Source of the DNA: Dawidia cretensis
GTDB taxonomy: Bacteria > Bacteroidota > Bacteroidia > Cytophagales > Cyclobacteriaceae
Assembly (NCBI RefSeq): GCF_018598175.1
Contig: NZ_JAHESE010000029.1
Coordinates: 1-64,000, forward strand
DNA length: 64,000 nucleotides
Direction: 5' to 3'
How positions within the stretch are numbered: the first letter of the stretch is position 1; every line of letters begins with the position of its first letter. The position numbers and the translations under genes are program-made. The notes below the pieces were generated by a model, which ran no database searches, was not told the origin of the DNA, and saw nothing but the letters and a program-made list of their open reading frames with translations. Shown piece after piece: positions 1 to 8,874 of the stretch.

Positions 1-126
1 ATGGAAGCGCAATGAAGCGAGAGCTTCACGTTGCGTTTTACGAGAATCTCAGGCTGAAATGCCTGGGTTTACTTACCAATGCCAGTTATATAGTATAGCA
101 TTTGTTCTTTGTTTGGGTTACTTAAA

Positions 127-168
127 GATACCCGCCAGGGCACGGCAGCCCGGCGGGATATCTTTTTT
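127..168 (+). terminator. Rho-independent terminator before the pectin operon
   Basis: The arms GATACCCGCC and GGCGGGATATC pair with one bulged base and are followed by a run of six T. It should end transcription of a gene lying to the left of the window. Bases 1-126 show no coding region I can support. Confidence 0.6.
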
Positions 169-183
169 CAAGATTAACGTGAG

Positions 184-2514
184 ATGAGAAATACTTTTAT
201 AATAAAGTTGTTGACGGCGCTTATCCTGTGCTGTTCGTTTACATCAGAGGATGCCCCGCGCATCTTCCTGATCGGCGATTCCACCATGGCCAACAAGCCT
301 GAGTCTGTGGCGCCCGAAACAGGGTGGGGCATGATCTTTCCCGACTATATCCGACTTCACGTCGAAAACCATGCAGTGAATGGCCGCAGTACAAAAAGCT
401 TTCGCACGCTGGGACACTGGCGCACGGTATATGAAAAGCTGCGTCCCGGTGACTGGGTGTTTATACAGTTTGGACACAACGACTCGAAAGAGTCTGACAC
501 CACCCGTTATGCCCCTGCGCGCACCGACTACCGTAAGAACCTGGAGCGGTATATTGCCGAGATCCGGAGTAAGGGCGCAAACCCACTGTTGATCACACCC
601 GTGATGCGGCGCAAGTTTGACGAGAAAGGCAACTTTGTGGACCAACACGGCGATTACCCGGCAGTAGTAAAAGAAGTCGGTAAAGCTCAGCGCGTGCCGG
701 TACTCGACCTGCACGCCAGCAGCCGCGATGTGATCGTACAACAGGGGGTAGAGGAATCCCGGAAGATGTTTCTGAACGTGCCACCGCGTGTGTGGGAGCA
801 TTACCCCGAAGGCAAAGAAGACAATACACATTTCACCCGCTACGGTGCTGCCTGCATGGCGTCGCTGGTAGCCGCCGGCCTGCGCACGCTAAACCCCGAC
901 CTGGCGAAAGAGCTGATTCAGCTGCCGACCGGGAACAAGTATGTATATGAACTACCCAAGATCATGCACGTGGCTTTCCGCAAGGATACATTCAACATTG
1001 AAAAATATGGCGCGCGCGGCGATGGTCTTACTTCTAATACAGACGCTATACGCCGTGCGGTGGAGGCCTGTACTGCTGCGGGTGGCGGCACCGTGTTAAT
1101 TCCGCGAGGCCTGTGGTTAACGGGCCCGGTGGTATTAAAAAATAACGTAAACCTGCACGTCACTGCGGGTGCCGTACTGCAGTTTACGAATCGTACTGAA
1201 GAATATCCCCTGGTAAAGACGAATTGGGAAGGATTGGAAGCTATCCGGGCACAGTCACCGTTGTATGCAGCGGATGTAGAGAACATCGCCATCACCGGTG
1301 GGGGCGTGATCGATGGCGCCGGCGACGCCTGGCGTCCGGTAAAGAAAAGCAAACTGCCACCGCCGGAGTGGGAACACCTGGTAAAATCGGGCGGCGTGTT
1401 GAACGAAGGTGCCAACACCTGGTACCCTACCGCGCGTGCGCTAAAAGGCTCATTGGCGAAACGCCCGGGCGTCGTCGCCGCAGGGTATGATATAGCAAGG
1501 GCCGAAGAGATCAGGGAATTCCTGCGTCCTAACTTGCTCAGTATCGTACGGTGTAAGCGCGTGCTGCTGGAAGGTGTTACGTTTCAGAACTCACCGGCGT
1601 GGTGCCTTCATCCCTTGCTGACGCAACATCTTACGCTGCGTGGCTTGACGGTGCGCAATCCGTGGAATGCCCAAAATGGAGATGGCGTCGATATCGAATC
1701 ATGTCGGAATGTCCTGGTAGACAAGTGTACTTTTGATGTCGGAGACGATGGCATTTGTATTAAATCCGGCCGCGATGAAGAAGGCCGAAAACGCGGTGTG
1801 CCGACCGAAGATGTGATCGTACAACATTGCACGGTCTTTCACGGCCACGGTGGTTTTGTCATTGGTAGTGAAATGAGCGGTGGTGCCCGCAATATTTTTG
1901 TGTCCGACTGCAACTTCCTGGGTACCGATGTAGGCTTGCGCTTTAAAACAACCCGGGGAAGGGGAGGAGTAGTAGAGAAGATTTATGTTGACAACATACG
2001 TATGAGTGGGATTGGCGGAGCGGCCATCTTATTTGATATGTACTATATGGCGAAAGATCCGCTGGCCATGTTTGCCGGTGAAGAAAAACCTTCCATTGCA
2101 TTTGAGCCGGTCACAGAAGCTACACCGCAGTTCCGCGACTTTTACATTCGTAATGTGGTGTGCAAAGGTGCTGAAACAGCAATCTTCGTACGCGGCCTGC
2201 CCGAAATGAATATACAGTCGATATCGCTTAGCGATATTGCGATTCAAAGCAAGATCGGCTTTGTCTGCACCGAAGGCAGTCACGTTACGCTGCGCAATGC
2301 CACGTTGCAGTGCACTAGTGAAAGCGTGGTAGAAGTGCACGATAGCCAGGGCCTGGTGCTGGAAAATGTACGCTCGGGCAATAACGACGTGTTTGTACAG
2401 GTGAGCGGTAACCGCTCTAAAGACATACAACTTACCGGCGCCAGTGGCGCCGGTACTAAAAAAGATATAGCATTAACCAACGGCGCATCGGCCAAAGCTG
2501 TGCGGCGTAAATAA
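184..2514 (+). CDS. Rhamnogalacturonan acetylesterase (SGNH)-polygalacturonase (GH28) fusion
   Basis: Two-domain secreted pectinase of 776 residues. A hydrophobic signal segment (about residues 5-20) precedes an SGNH-hydrolase domain (about 25-240) with GDS at 31-33, GHND at 97-100 and a DNTH block at 213-216. These are the serine, oxyanion and Asp-His parts of the rhamnogalacturonan acetylesterase (CE12-like) site. From about residue 268 a GH28 parallel beta-helix begins. It carries the family's NGD (497-499), DD (520-521), GHG (552-554) and RFK (585-587) motifs, so both active sites look intact. The esterase should remove acetyl groups that block pectin, and the GH28 part should cut galacturonan or rhamnogalacturonan bonds by inversion. 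It heads a run of pectin genes with a 14-nt gap to the next. Whether the GH28 half acts in endo or exo mode cannot be told from the sequence. Confidence 0.93.
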   Translation: MRNTFIIKLLTALILCCSFTSEDAPRIFLIGDSTMANKPESVAPETGWGMIFPDYIRLHVENHAVNGRSTKSFRTLGHWRTVYEKLRPGDWVFIQFGHNDSKESDTTRYAPARTDYRKNLERYIAEIRSKGANPLLITPVMRRKFDEKGNFVDQHGDYPAVVKEVGKAQRVPVLDLHASSRDVIVQQGVEESRKMFLNVPPRVWEHYPEGKEDNTHFTRYGAACMASLVAAGLRTLNPDLAKELIQLPTGNKYVYELPKIMHVAFRKDTFNIEKYGARGDGLTSNTDAIRRAVEACTAAGGGTVLIPRGLWLTGPVVLKNNVNLHVTAGAVLQFTNRTEEYPLVKTNWEGLEAIRAQSPLYAADVENIAITGGGVIDGAGDAWRPVKKSKLPPPEWEHLVKSGGVLNEGANTWYPTARALKGSLAKRPGVVAAGYDIARAEEIREFLRPNLLSIVRCKRVLLEGVTFQNSPAWCLHPLLTQHLTLRGLTVRNPWNAQNGDGVDIESCRNVLVDKCTFDVGDDGICIKSGRDEEGRKRGVPTEDVIVQHCTVFHGHGGFVIGSEMSGGARNIFVSDCNFLGTDVGLRFKTTRGRGGVVEKIYVDNIRMSGIGGAAILFDMYYMAKDPLAMFAGEEKPSIAFEPVTEATPQFRDFYIRNVVCKGAETAIFVRGLPEMNIQSISLSDIAIQSKIGFVCTEGSHVTLRNATLQCTSESVVEVHDSQGLVLENVRSGNNDVFVQVSGNRSKDIQLTGASGAGTKKDIALTNGASAKAVRRK

Positions 2515-2528
2515 GAGAAAAGAACAGT

Positions 2529-3758
2529 ATGATGAAACGAGGGAATAACCTCATGCGATCAGTTGGGATCGTATGTATTTGTTTGGTCAGTATTTGCTGT
2601 AAAGCACAGGAGAAAGGGTGGGGGCAGCGCATGGCGGCTACTATTATGGCTACCCATGCCGACACACTCACCGTGAAACCCTACGTTACACACGGGAAAG
2701 AGACAGTCGATCAGAAACCCCGCCGGCCTGCCAACTGGAATTATGAGCAAGGCGTTACCTTAAAGGGCTTTGACGACCTGTGGCGTTACACTGGCGACAA
2801 GGTGTATTTCGACTACATGAAAAAGATGATGGATGCGTTCGTCCGCGCTGACGGCACCATTCGCACTTACGACCTAGTTGAATACAACATTGACCATGTC
2901 ACACCGGGTCGTATTCTACTGACGCTGTACCAGGAAACCCATGAGGAGAAATATAAAAAAGCCGTAGACCTGCTACGCGAGCAGTTGCAATGGCAACCCC
3001 GGACCAAGGAGGGTGGCTTTTGGCACAAACATCGTTACCCCTACCAGATGTGGCTCGACGGCCTCTACATGGGCGGGCCGTTCTACACTGAATACACCCA
3101 GGTATTTAAACGCGAGAAAGAGTTCGACGACGTCGCTAATCAATTCATCTGGATGGAGGCCCATACCCGCGATGCTAAGACCGGCCTGCTGTACCACGCC
3201 TGGGATGAAAGCAAAAAACAACGGTGGGCCAATCCCACCACCGGCCAGTCGCCCGAATTCTGGGGCCGCGCCATGGGCTGGTATATGATGGCCCTCGTCG
3301 ACATGCTCGACTACCTTCCCGCTAACCATGCCAAACGAAAAGACATCATCGCTATTTTTCAGCGCCTGTCCAGCGCGTTGAAAAAATATCAGGATGACAC
3401 CGGTGTATGGTATCAAATCATTGACAAACCTACGGTTGCCGGTAACTACCGTGAAGCTTCGGCCAGCTGCATGTTTGTCTATGCCATAGCGAAAGGAACA
3501 CGCCTGGGCTACCTTGATAAGCATTTCAAGGCGGTCGCCCGGAAAGGCTATGATGGACTGTTGAAGAACTTCATCGAGAAAGATGCCGACGGCCTCATCC
3601 ATCTAACAAAAACGTGCAGCGGCGCCGGTCTCGGCGGTACGCCGTATCGCGATGGATCCTTTGCTTATTATATAGGGGAGCCTTTGCGGGTCGACGACCT
3701 GAAAGGTGTGGGGCCGTTTATACAGGCTTCTATTGAGTTAGAGCGTATGGCACCTTAG
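2529..3758 (+). CDS. Unsaturated rhamnogalacturonyl/glucuronyl hydrolase, GH105
   Basis: GH105 enzyme of 409 residues, a normal length for the family. It removes the unsaturated uronic acid left at the non-reducing end of pectin fragments by lyases. The (alpha/alpha)6-barrel family is recognised from the DDLWRYTGD segment, YNIDHVTPG (with the conserved Asp), MWLDGLYMGGPF (second conserved Asp) and SPEFWGRAMGWY. A short hydrophobic stretch near residues 9-24 ending in CKAQ suggests export to the periplasm. The first ATG (2529) is used here; ATGs at 2532 and 2553 also keep the signal segment. It sits 14 nt after the esterase-GH28 gene and 37 nt before the corrected start of the next, so co-transcription is likely. 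Confidence 0.92.
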   Translation: MMKRGNNLMRSVGIVCICLVSICCKAQEKGWGQRMAATIMATHADTLTVKPYVTHGKETVDQKPRRPANWNYEQGVTLKGFDDLWRYTGDKVYFDYMKKMMDAFVRADGTIRTYDLVEYNIDHVTPGRILLTLYQETHEEKYKKAVDLLREQLQWQPRTKEGGFWHKHRYPYQMWLDGLYMGGPFYTEYTQVFKREKEFDDVANQFIWMEAHTRDAKTGLLYHAWDESKKQRWANPTTGQSPEFWGRAMGWYMMALVDMLDYLPANHAKRKDIIAIFQRLSSALKKYQDDTGVWYQIIDKPTVAGNYREASASCMFVYAIAKGTRLGYLDKHFKAVARKGYDGLLKNFIEKDADGLIHLTKTCSGAGLGGTPYRDGSFAYYIGEPLRVDDLKGVGPFIQASIELERMAP

Positions 3759-3795
3759 ACTTGTGCCGGCATGCACACAAAAAATAAAGAATTTT

Positions 3796-5043
3796 ATGAA
3801 AAAGTTATTCATGCTCATGTTGGTGCTGACTGCGGCAGTGCTACACGCCCAGGATCTTAAAAAAGATTTTCCTCAGTCCTTCGCTATAAAGGTGACCAAT
3901 CCCGGCGTCCTCGGTCGAGGTCAGGTTCTTGTCTTAGTTTCTCCGGCACAATTAAAACAAGCCGCTCCTAAATTCAACTTCAAAGCGTTTGTAGTAATAG
4001 ACGGCGCAAAAGAAATTTCCAGTCAATATAACCACGCCGGTGCTGACGCCGGCATAGCCTTCGTCCTTGATACACTGGCTCCTTCTGCCAGTCGCACATT
4101 CACCATTCGTTTTCACCCCACCGCCACCATCGCGCATGATTATCCCAAGCGTACGCAAGCGGAATTATCACACAAAGTAGATGGGGCCTGGCAAGGTCGT
4201 GAATATATGGGGGGGAAGTTCCAGCCGGTGACGTCGCTGCGCGTGCCGCCCGAGCACAAGGACCATTCGTGGTTTATTCGTTACGAAGGCCCCGGTTGGG
4301 AGTCCGACAAAGTCGGCTATCGCTTTTATCTCGATCAACGTAATGCCACCGATGTATTTGGTAAGAAGACAAAGAATATGGTATTGCAGCAAGTAGGCCT
4401 TGACGGGTTTGAATCATACCACCACCTGCAGCCTTGGGGCATGGACGTCATGAAGGTTGGTAAGGCCGTGGGCCTTGGCTCGCCTGCCATACTTGCCAAT
4501 GGTCAGGCTGTGCGAATTGAAAAGACGGATAGTGTTAGTTGCCGTATTTCAGAAAATGGTGTTGTGTACTCCGCTATTCAAACACATTATGCTGGCTGGC
4601 AAGTGGAGGGAAAGAAGTACGATGTGAACGCAGATCTATCGATCCACGCGGGTACACGGTTGAGCCATCTGCGGTTGACGTTTTCGCAGAAGCCTGAGCA
4701 GTTTTGTACGGGGATTGTAAAAGACAAGGCGGCGCCGCTGGTTACGAAGAAGGGTGATGATTCGCATTGGGGGTATATGGCTACGTTTGGTAAGCAAAGT
4801 TTGAATGATGATAATCTAGGGCTTGCCGTGTTCTTCAGGCCGAAGGATGAGGCGGGGTTTACGGCTGACCCCTATAGCCACCTTGTGCAACTTAAGCCGG
4901 CTAATACGTTGGTTGAATATTATTTCCTTGCGGCGTGGTCGGGGGAGCCGGGGGGGATACAAACAGAGCAACAGTTTTATGCTTACCTCAACGGTGTTGC
5001 GGCACAGTTGGCTGAGCCGATTAAAGTGACCATTGGAATGTGA
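3796..5043 (+). CDS. DUF4861 family secreted protein
   Basis: Member of the DUF4861 family, 415 residues from the ATG at 3796. That start gives a clean signal peptide (MKKLFMLMLVLTAAVLHAQ); the longer reading frame from 3763 would put 11 odd residues in front of it. The rest looks like a soluble beta-rich protein with conserved segments such as GPGWESDKVGYRFYLD, WGMDVMKVGK and EYYFLAAWSGEPGG. The family is common in Bacteroidota pectin loci, and its position between GH105 and GH43 genes supports a periplasmic role in pectin fragment processing. Catalytic activity and residues are not evident from sequence alone, so I assign family but no reaction. Confidence 0.85.
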   Translation: MKKLFMLMLVLTAAVLHAQDLKKDFPQSFAIKVTNPGVLGRGQVLVLVSPAQLKQAAPKFNFKAFVVIDGAKEISSQYNHAGADAGIAFVLDTLAPSASRTFTIRFHPTATIAHDYPKRTQAELSHKVDGAWQGREYMGGKFQPVTSLRVPPEHKDHSWFIRYEGPGWESDKVGYRFYLDQRNATDVFGKKTKNMVLQQVGLDGFESYHHLQPWGMDVMKVGKAVGLGSPAILANGQAVRIEKTDSVSCRISENGVVYSAIQTHYAGWQVEGKKYDVNADLSIHAGTRLSHLRLTFSQKPEQFCTGIVKDKAAPLVTKKGDDSHWGYMATFGKQSLNDDNLGLAVFFRPKDEAGFTADPYSHLVQLKPANTLVEYYFLAAWSGEPGGIQTEQQFYAYLNGVAAQLAEPIKVTIGM

Positions 5044-5108
5044 GTGCACCGTGCCTTGTGCCAGCAAAGCGAATAGCACTTAAGCAGTGATAGAGATAAG
5101 TTATAAGG

Positions 5109-6731
5109 ATGGCGATTAAGAAATACATAGTAGTATATGCTCTGATCATGACAAGCGGGCCAACAACAGCCCAAGTCTGGCTCGCGGATCAAGGTAACGG
5201 CACGTATCGTAATCCCATACTTCATGCCGACTACTCCGATCCGGACGCTTGCCGCGTCGGTGAAGATTATTACATGACTGCCTCCAGTTTTGACGCCGTT
5301 CCTGGTCTGCCGCTGTTGCATTCCAAAGATCTTGTCAACTGGTCGCTCGTGGGGCACGCGTTGCCACGTCAGCCGCCGTACGATCATTTTGCTAAAACAC
5401 AACATGGCAATGGCGTTTGGGCGCCCGCCATCCGCCACCACGATGGCAAGTTTTATATCTACTATCCCGATCCAGACTTTGGTATATACGTGACTATCGC
5501 CACGCAGATTGGCGGCCCGTGGAGCGAGCCTGTGTTGGTGGAGGCAGGCAAAGGCCTGATCGACCCGTGCCCGCTCTGGGATGACGATGGAAAAGTATAT
5601 TTGGCGTATGCTTACGCCGGCAGCCGTGCCGGTATAAAAAGCATTCTTGCTATCAAACGCCTCAGTCCCGATGGTACACACGCGCTCGACGTTGGTACGT
5701 TGGTATACGATGGCCATGGCATAGACCCCACCATCGAAGGGCCCAAGCTCTATAAGCGGAACGGTTACTATTACATTTTTGCACCGGCTGGAGGAGTATC
5801 CACCGGATGGCAGTTGGTGTTGCGTGCGCGAAATATTTACGGTCCTTATGAGCGGCGCGTGGTGATGGATCAGGGTACGACTACCATCAATGGTCCGCAT
5901 CAGGGCGCGTGGGTGAATACGCCAACGGGCGAAGATTGGTTCCTGCATTTTCAAGACAAAGGTCCTTATGGTCGCGTCGTACACCTGCAGCCCATGCAGT
6001 GGCGCGACGACTGGCCAGTTATTGGCATAGATAAGGATGGCGACGGTAAGGGTGAACCGGTGTTGGCGTATAGAAAGCCCACTATCGGGAAAACTAAAGT
6101 ATCTGTCACCGCGCCACCTGAAAGCGACAACTTCAATACTGCTGCCCTGGGACCGCAGTGGCAATGGCAAGCGAACCCCGAGGCTACGTGGTCATTCTTG
6201 TATCCTGCGAAAGGCGTGTTGCGCCTGTATGCTGCCTCCATACCAGCGGATGCCAGGAATTATTGGGACGTGCCCAATATTCTGTTACAGAAATTCCCCG
6301 CAGAAGAGTTTACGATCACCACGAAGCTCACCTTTTCGCCACATCCTACTTTACCCGGAGAAGCCACCGGGCTGGTTATCTACGGACAAGCCTATGCTGC
6401 TCTTGCGTTACGCAATACACCTGAGGGGGTATATTTGGTGCAGACACATTGCGCCGACGCGCCCAGCGGCAAGCCGGAGACAGAAAAGTCGATTGTGAAA
6501 ATGAAAGACAATACGGTATACCTGCGCGTTAGCGTGGCCAAAGAAGCACGTTGTCGGTTTAGCTATAGCACCGACGGTACAACCTATACACCGGCCGGTG
6601 AAGTATTTCAGGCCGAGCCCGGCCGCTGGATTGGTGCCAAGGCCGGTATTTTCTGCACCCGTACCCGCTCAACAAACGACGCCGGATACGCTGACTTCGA
6701 TTGGTTTACCGTAACACCTGTAAAACCCTGA
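5109..6731 (+). CDS. GH43 family glycosidase (beta-xylosidase/arabinosidase-like) with C-terminal concanavalin-like domain
   Basis: Protein of 540 residues with a weak signal segment (about 6-21). The five-bladed GH43 propeller occupies about residues 30-330 and has the three expected acids: Asp44 in YSDPDA (base), Asp152 in IDPCPLWDDDG (pKa modulator) and Glu210 in PTIEGPKLYK (acid). Residues from about 345 form a beta-sandwich domain of the kind that follows GH43 in larger beta-xylosidases. In this pectin operon it probably trims arabinose, xylose or galactose side chains from rhamnogalacturonan I, but the sugar is inferred from context only. The gene starts 65 nt after the DUF4861 gene and ends 3 nt before the pectinesterase. 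Confidence 0.9.
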   Translation: MAIKKYIVVYALIMTSGPTTAQVWLADQGNGTYRNPILHADYSDPDACRVGEDYYMTASSFDAVPGLPLLHSKDLVNWSLVGHALPRQPPYDHFAKTQHGNGVWAPAIRHHDGKFYIYYPDPDFGIYVTIATQIGGPWSEPVLVEAGKGLIDPCPLWDDDGKVYLAYAYAGSRAGIKSILAIKRLSPDGTHALDVGTLVYDGHGIDPTIEGPKLYKRNGYYYIFAPAGGVSTGWQLVLRARNIYGPYERRVVMDQGTTTINGPHQGAWVNTPTGEDWFLHFQDKGPYGRVVHLQPMQWRDDWPVIGIDKDGDGKGEPVLAYRKPTIGKTKVSVTAPPESDNFNTAALGPQWQWQANPEATWSFLYPAKGVLRLYAASIPADARNYWDVPNILLQKFPAEEFTITTKLTFSPHPTLPGEATGLVIYGQAYAALALRNTPEGVYLVQTHCADAPSGKPETEKSIVKMKDNTVYLRVSVAKEARCRFSYSTDGTTYTPAGEVFQAEPGRWIGAKAGIFCTRTRSTNDAGYADFDWFTVTPVKP

Positions 6732-6734
6732 AGC

Positions 6735-7721
6735 ATGAGAAGTCGTATGGCCTGGACGTTTGCATTGGTATGGCTGACCCTGCACATTGAAGCACAGTCG
6801 ACTACGCAAGCGCTAGAAAAGGTGTCTTACGATTTTGCCGTAGCCCAGGACGGCTCCGGCGATTTCCGTACACTACAAGAGGCCTTTAACGCTGTACCCG
6901 ATTTTCGTAAGAAACAGACCCGTATTCTGCTTCGACGAGGAACTTACAAAGAGAAGCTCATACTGGCCACGTCCAAAATCAATGTTCGGCTTATCGGCGA
7001 GGATGTAACCCGGACAATCGTGACCTACGACGACTATGCTGCAAAGAAGAATCGTTTCGGCGAGGAGATGGGCACGACAGGATCTTCTTCTTTCTTTGTA
7101 TTTGCAGACGACTTCTTAGCCGAAAACATCACCTTTGAAAACAGTGCCGGACCGGTGGGTCAGGCGGTAGCCGTGCGAATTGCAGGTGATCGCGTAATGT
7201 TTCATCATTGCCGGTTTCTGGGCAACCAGGACACGCTCTATCCCTTTGGCGAGAAGAGCCGCCAATACTATAAGGATTGTTATATCGAAGGGACTGTAGA
7301 CTTTATCTTCGGCTGGTCTACCGCGGTCTTTGATCATTGTACCATATTTTGTAAAAAGCCGGGTGGTTATGTTACGGCGGCCTCTACGTTGGAGAGTACA
7401 CCCCAGGGCTTTGTCTTCCTCGACTGCAAGATCACCGGTGATGCTCCTACGGAATCCTTTTACCTCGGCCGGCCTTGGCGCCCCTGGGCGAGAACAGTAT
7501 TTATACGTTGTGACCTCGACAGACAGATAAAAAAGGAGGGCTGGCACAACTGGGACAAGCCCGATGCCGAGAAGACGGCCTATTATGCCGAGTACGCTTC
7601 GACCGGTCCCGGTGCTGGCGGCACCACTCGTGTACCCTGGGCGCATACGCTGACGGCCGCCGAAGCAGCTGCCTACACCGTTGAAACGATTTTAGGAGAT
7701 TGGAAGATAAGCGTACCTTGA
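6735..7721 (+). CDS. Pectin methylesterase, CE8
   Basis: CE8 pectinesterase of 328 residues that hydrolyses methyl esters of polygalacturonate, making it accessible to GH28 enzymes and lyases. A signal segment (about 5-20, ending IEAQS) precedes the beta-helix. The catalytic set is complete: GQAVAVR with the conserved Gln at 143, GNQDTLY with Asp166, GTVDFIFG with Asp189, and YLGRPWRPW with Arg246. The start ATG at 6735 lies 3 nt after the GH43 stop, and the cupin gene follows after 24 nt. It completes the export-side enzymes of the operon. Confidence 0.94.
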   Translation: MRSRMAWTFALVWLTLHIEAQSTTQALEKVSYDFAVAQDGSGDFRTLQEAFNAVPDFRKKQTRILLRRGTYKEKLILATSKINVRLIGEDVTRTIVTYDDYAAKKNRFGEEMGTTGSSSFFVFADDFLAENITFENSAGPVGQAVAVRIAGDRVMFHHCRFLGNQDTLYPFGEKSRQYYKDCYIEGTVDFIFGWSTAVFDHCTIFCKKPGGYVTAASTLESTPQGFVFLDCKITGDAPTESFYLGRPWRPWARTVFIRCDLDRQIKKEGWHNWDKPDAEKTAYYAEYASTGPGAGGTTRVPWAHTLTAAEAAAYTVETILGDWKISVP

Positions 7722-7745
7722 AGCAGATTTTAACACACGCCATGT

Positions 7746-8087
7746 ATGCCCGTGATTCACGCTGACAAAGCTGCCGTAACGCAGGTCAAAAATGGGGTAA
7801 CCCGGTACCTCATTCATGAACAACAACTGATGACAGTGGTTATCGATTTTAACAATGGCCCCTGGGAAGCTCCCGACCCGCCGCATAGTCATGTGCATGA
7901 ACAAACGACGTATGTTGCCGCGGGTGAAATTATATTCTTTTGCGAGGGTGAGCCGGATGAGCGCCTGAAAGAGGGGGATATGTTTTGTGTTCCTTCTGGT
8001 AAACTACATACTATTCAGGTGCTGTCGACGCATGTGCGGCTGGTGGACAGTTTTACGCCGCTGCGTACTGATTTTCTTGGTGTGTAG
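7746..8087 (+). CDS. KdgF-like cupin (pectin catabolism)
   Basis: Single-domain cupin of 113 residues without a signal peptide. Metal ligands of the cupin fold are visible: His47, His49, His51 and Gln53 in PPHSHVHEQ, and His88 in GKLHTI. It resembles KdgF, the cytoplasmic cupin that speeds conversion of 4,5-unsaturated galacturonate to the linear ketone 5-keto-4-deoxyuronate. Its place as last gene of the pectin operon, after GH105 (which yields that unsaturated uronate), fits this role. It ends 10 nt before the convergent LytTR gene with no obvious hairpin between. Small cupins are diverse, so the precise reaction is inferred from context. Confidence 0.72.
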   Translation: MPVIHADKAAVTQVKNGVTRYLIHEQQLMTVVIDFNNGPWEAPDPPHSHVHEQTTYVAAGEIIFFCEGEPDERLKEGDMFCVPSGKLHTIQVLSTHVRLVDSFTPLRTDFLGV

Positions 8088-8097
8088 TGATGGGGAG

Positions 8098-8874
8098 TTA
8101 ATGGGTGGCGCCGTCAAACCATGTTTTGAAGTCGCCGACTTTCTCGCGGCTTACGATGATCTCTTTATCGAATTCCTGGATCATTGTGATCTTGAGCCGG
8201 CTGTTGGAGTAGACCAGCACATCTTTGATCGCATTGATGTTGATGATATAGGTGCGGTTGATCCGGAAGAATATTTGTGGATCGAGCATGTCTTCCAGCG
8301 CTTCCAGCGTATAGTCTATGATAAACTTTTTATTCTGACCGGTCACCAGGTATACATCGCGGCCTTCGGCGTATAGCAGGTTGATCTGGTCGGCGGTGAT
8401 GGAGCGGATGTGTTCACCGACCTTTACCATGAACCGACGTTTGTGTACCGTGGCAGAGGAGGTAGTGGCTATCTGGCTGATGCGCTGCACCTGTACTGCG
8501 GGGAATTGTAGCTGTTGCCGGAGTGATTCCATCTTCTTCAGGCTGGCGGCCAGATCGGTAAATGTGACGGGCTTTAACAGGTAATCAATGCTGTTTACTT
8601 TAAAAGCGTCGAGCGCGAATTCATTGTAGGCTGTTGTGAAGATCACCGGCTTTTGTACCTGCATCGCCTGGAAGATCTGGAAGCTTAACCCATCGATGAG
8701 CTGAATGTCCATAAAGATCAGGTCTACTTCGTCCTGGTGCTGTTGCAGCCAGGGTACGGCCGCCGCGACCGAATCCAGCCGGGCTGCCACGACAATCGTG
8801 GGATCGTATTTTGTGAGATAACGTTCCAGCTTCTCCGCCGCCGGCAGCTCGTCTTCAATGATCGCGACTTTCAT
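8098..8874 (-). CDS. LytTR-type response regulator
   Basis: Response regulator of 258 residues. The receiver domain (about 1-120) has the acidic pair near residues 7-8, phospho-acceptor Asp56 in IFMDIQ and Lys101 in YLLKPV. A LytTR DNA-binding domain fills about residues 155-255 (KVGEHIRSI, EALEDMLDPQIFFRINRTY). Such regulators bind short direct repeats at promoters. Its ATG overlaps the stop of the upstream kinase-like gene by 4 nt (ATGA), so the two are translationally coupled. It is the last gene of a unit with two kinase-like proteins and an SDHY-repeat protein. Confidence 0.93.
   Translation of the reverse strand: MKVAIIEDELPAAEKLERYLTKYDPTIVVAARLDSVAAAVPWLQQHQDEVDLIFMDIQLIDGLSFQIFQAMQVQKPVIFTTAYNEFALDAFKVNSIDYLLKPVTFTDLAASLKKMESLRQQLQFPAVQVQRISQIATTSSATVHKRRFMVKVGEHIRSITADQINLLYAEGRDVYLVTGQNKKFIIDYTLEALEDMLDPQIFFRINRTYIININAIKDVLVYSNSRLKITMIQEFDKEIIVSREKVGDFKTWFDGATH

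Noticed and set aside
244-831. Long minus-strand open frame (195 codons)
   Set aside because: It lies antisense to the esterase domain of a well-supported gene, and its sequence lacks any family likeness. GC-rich codon use creates such shadows.
4983-6170. Minus-strand open frame of 395 codons
   Set aside because: Antisense to the GH43 gene with intact catalytic residues; the product has no domain features.
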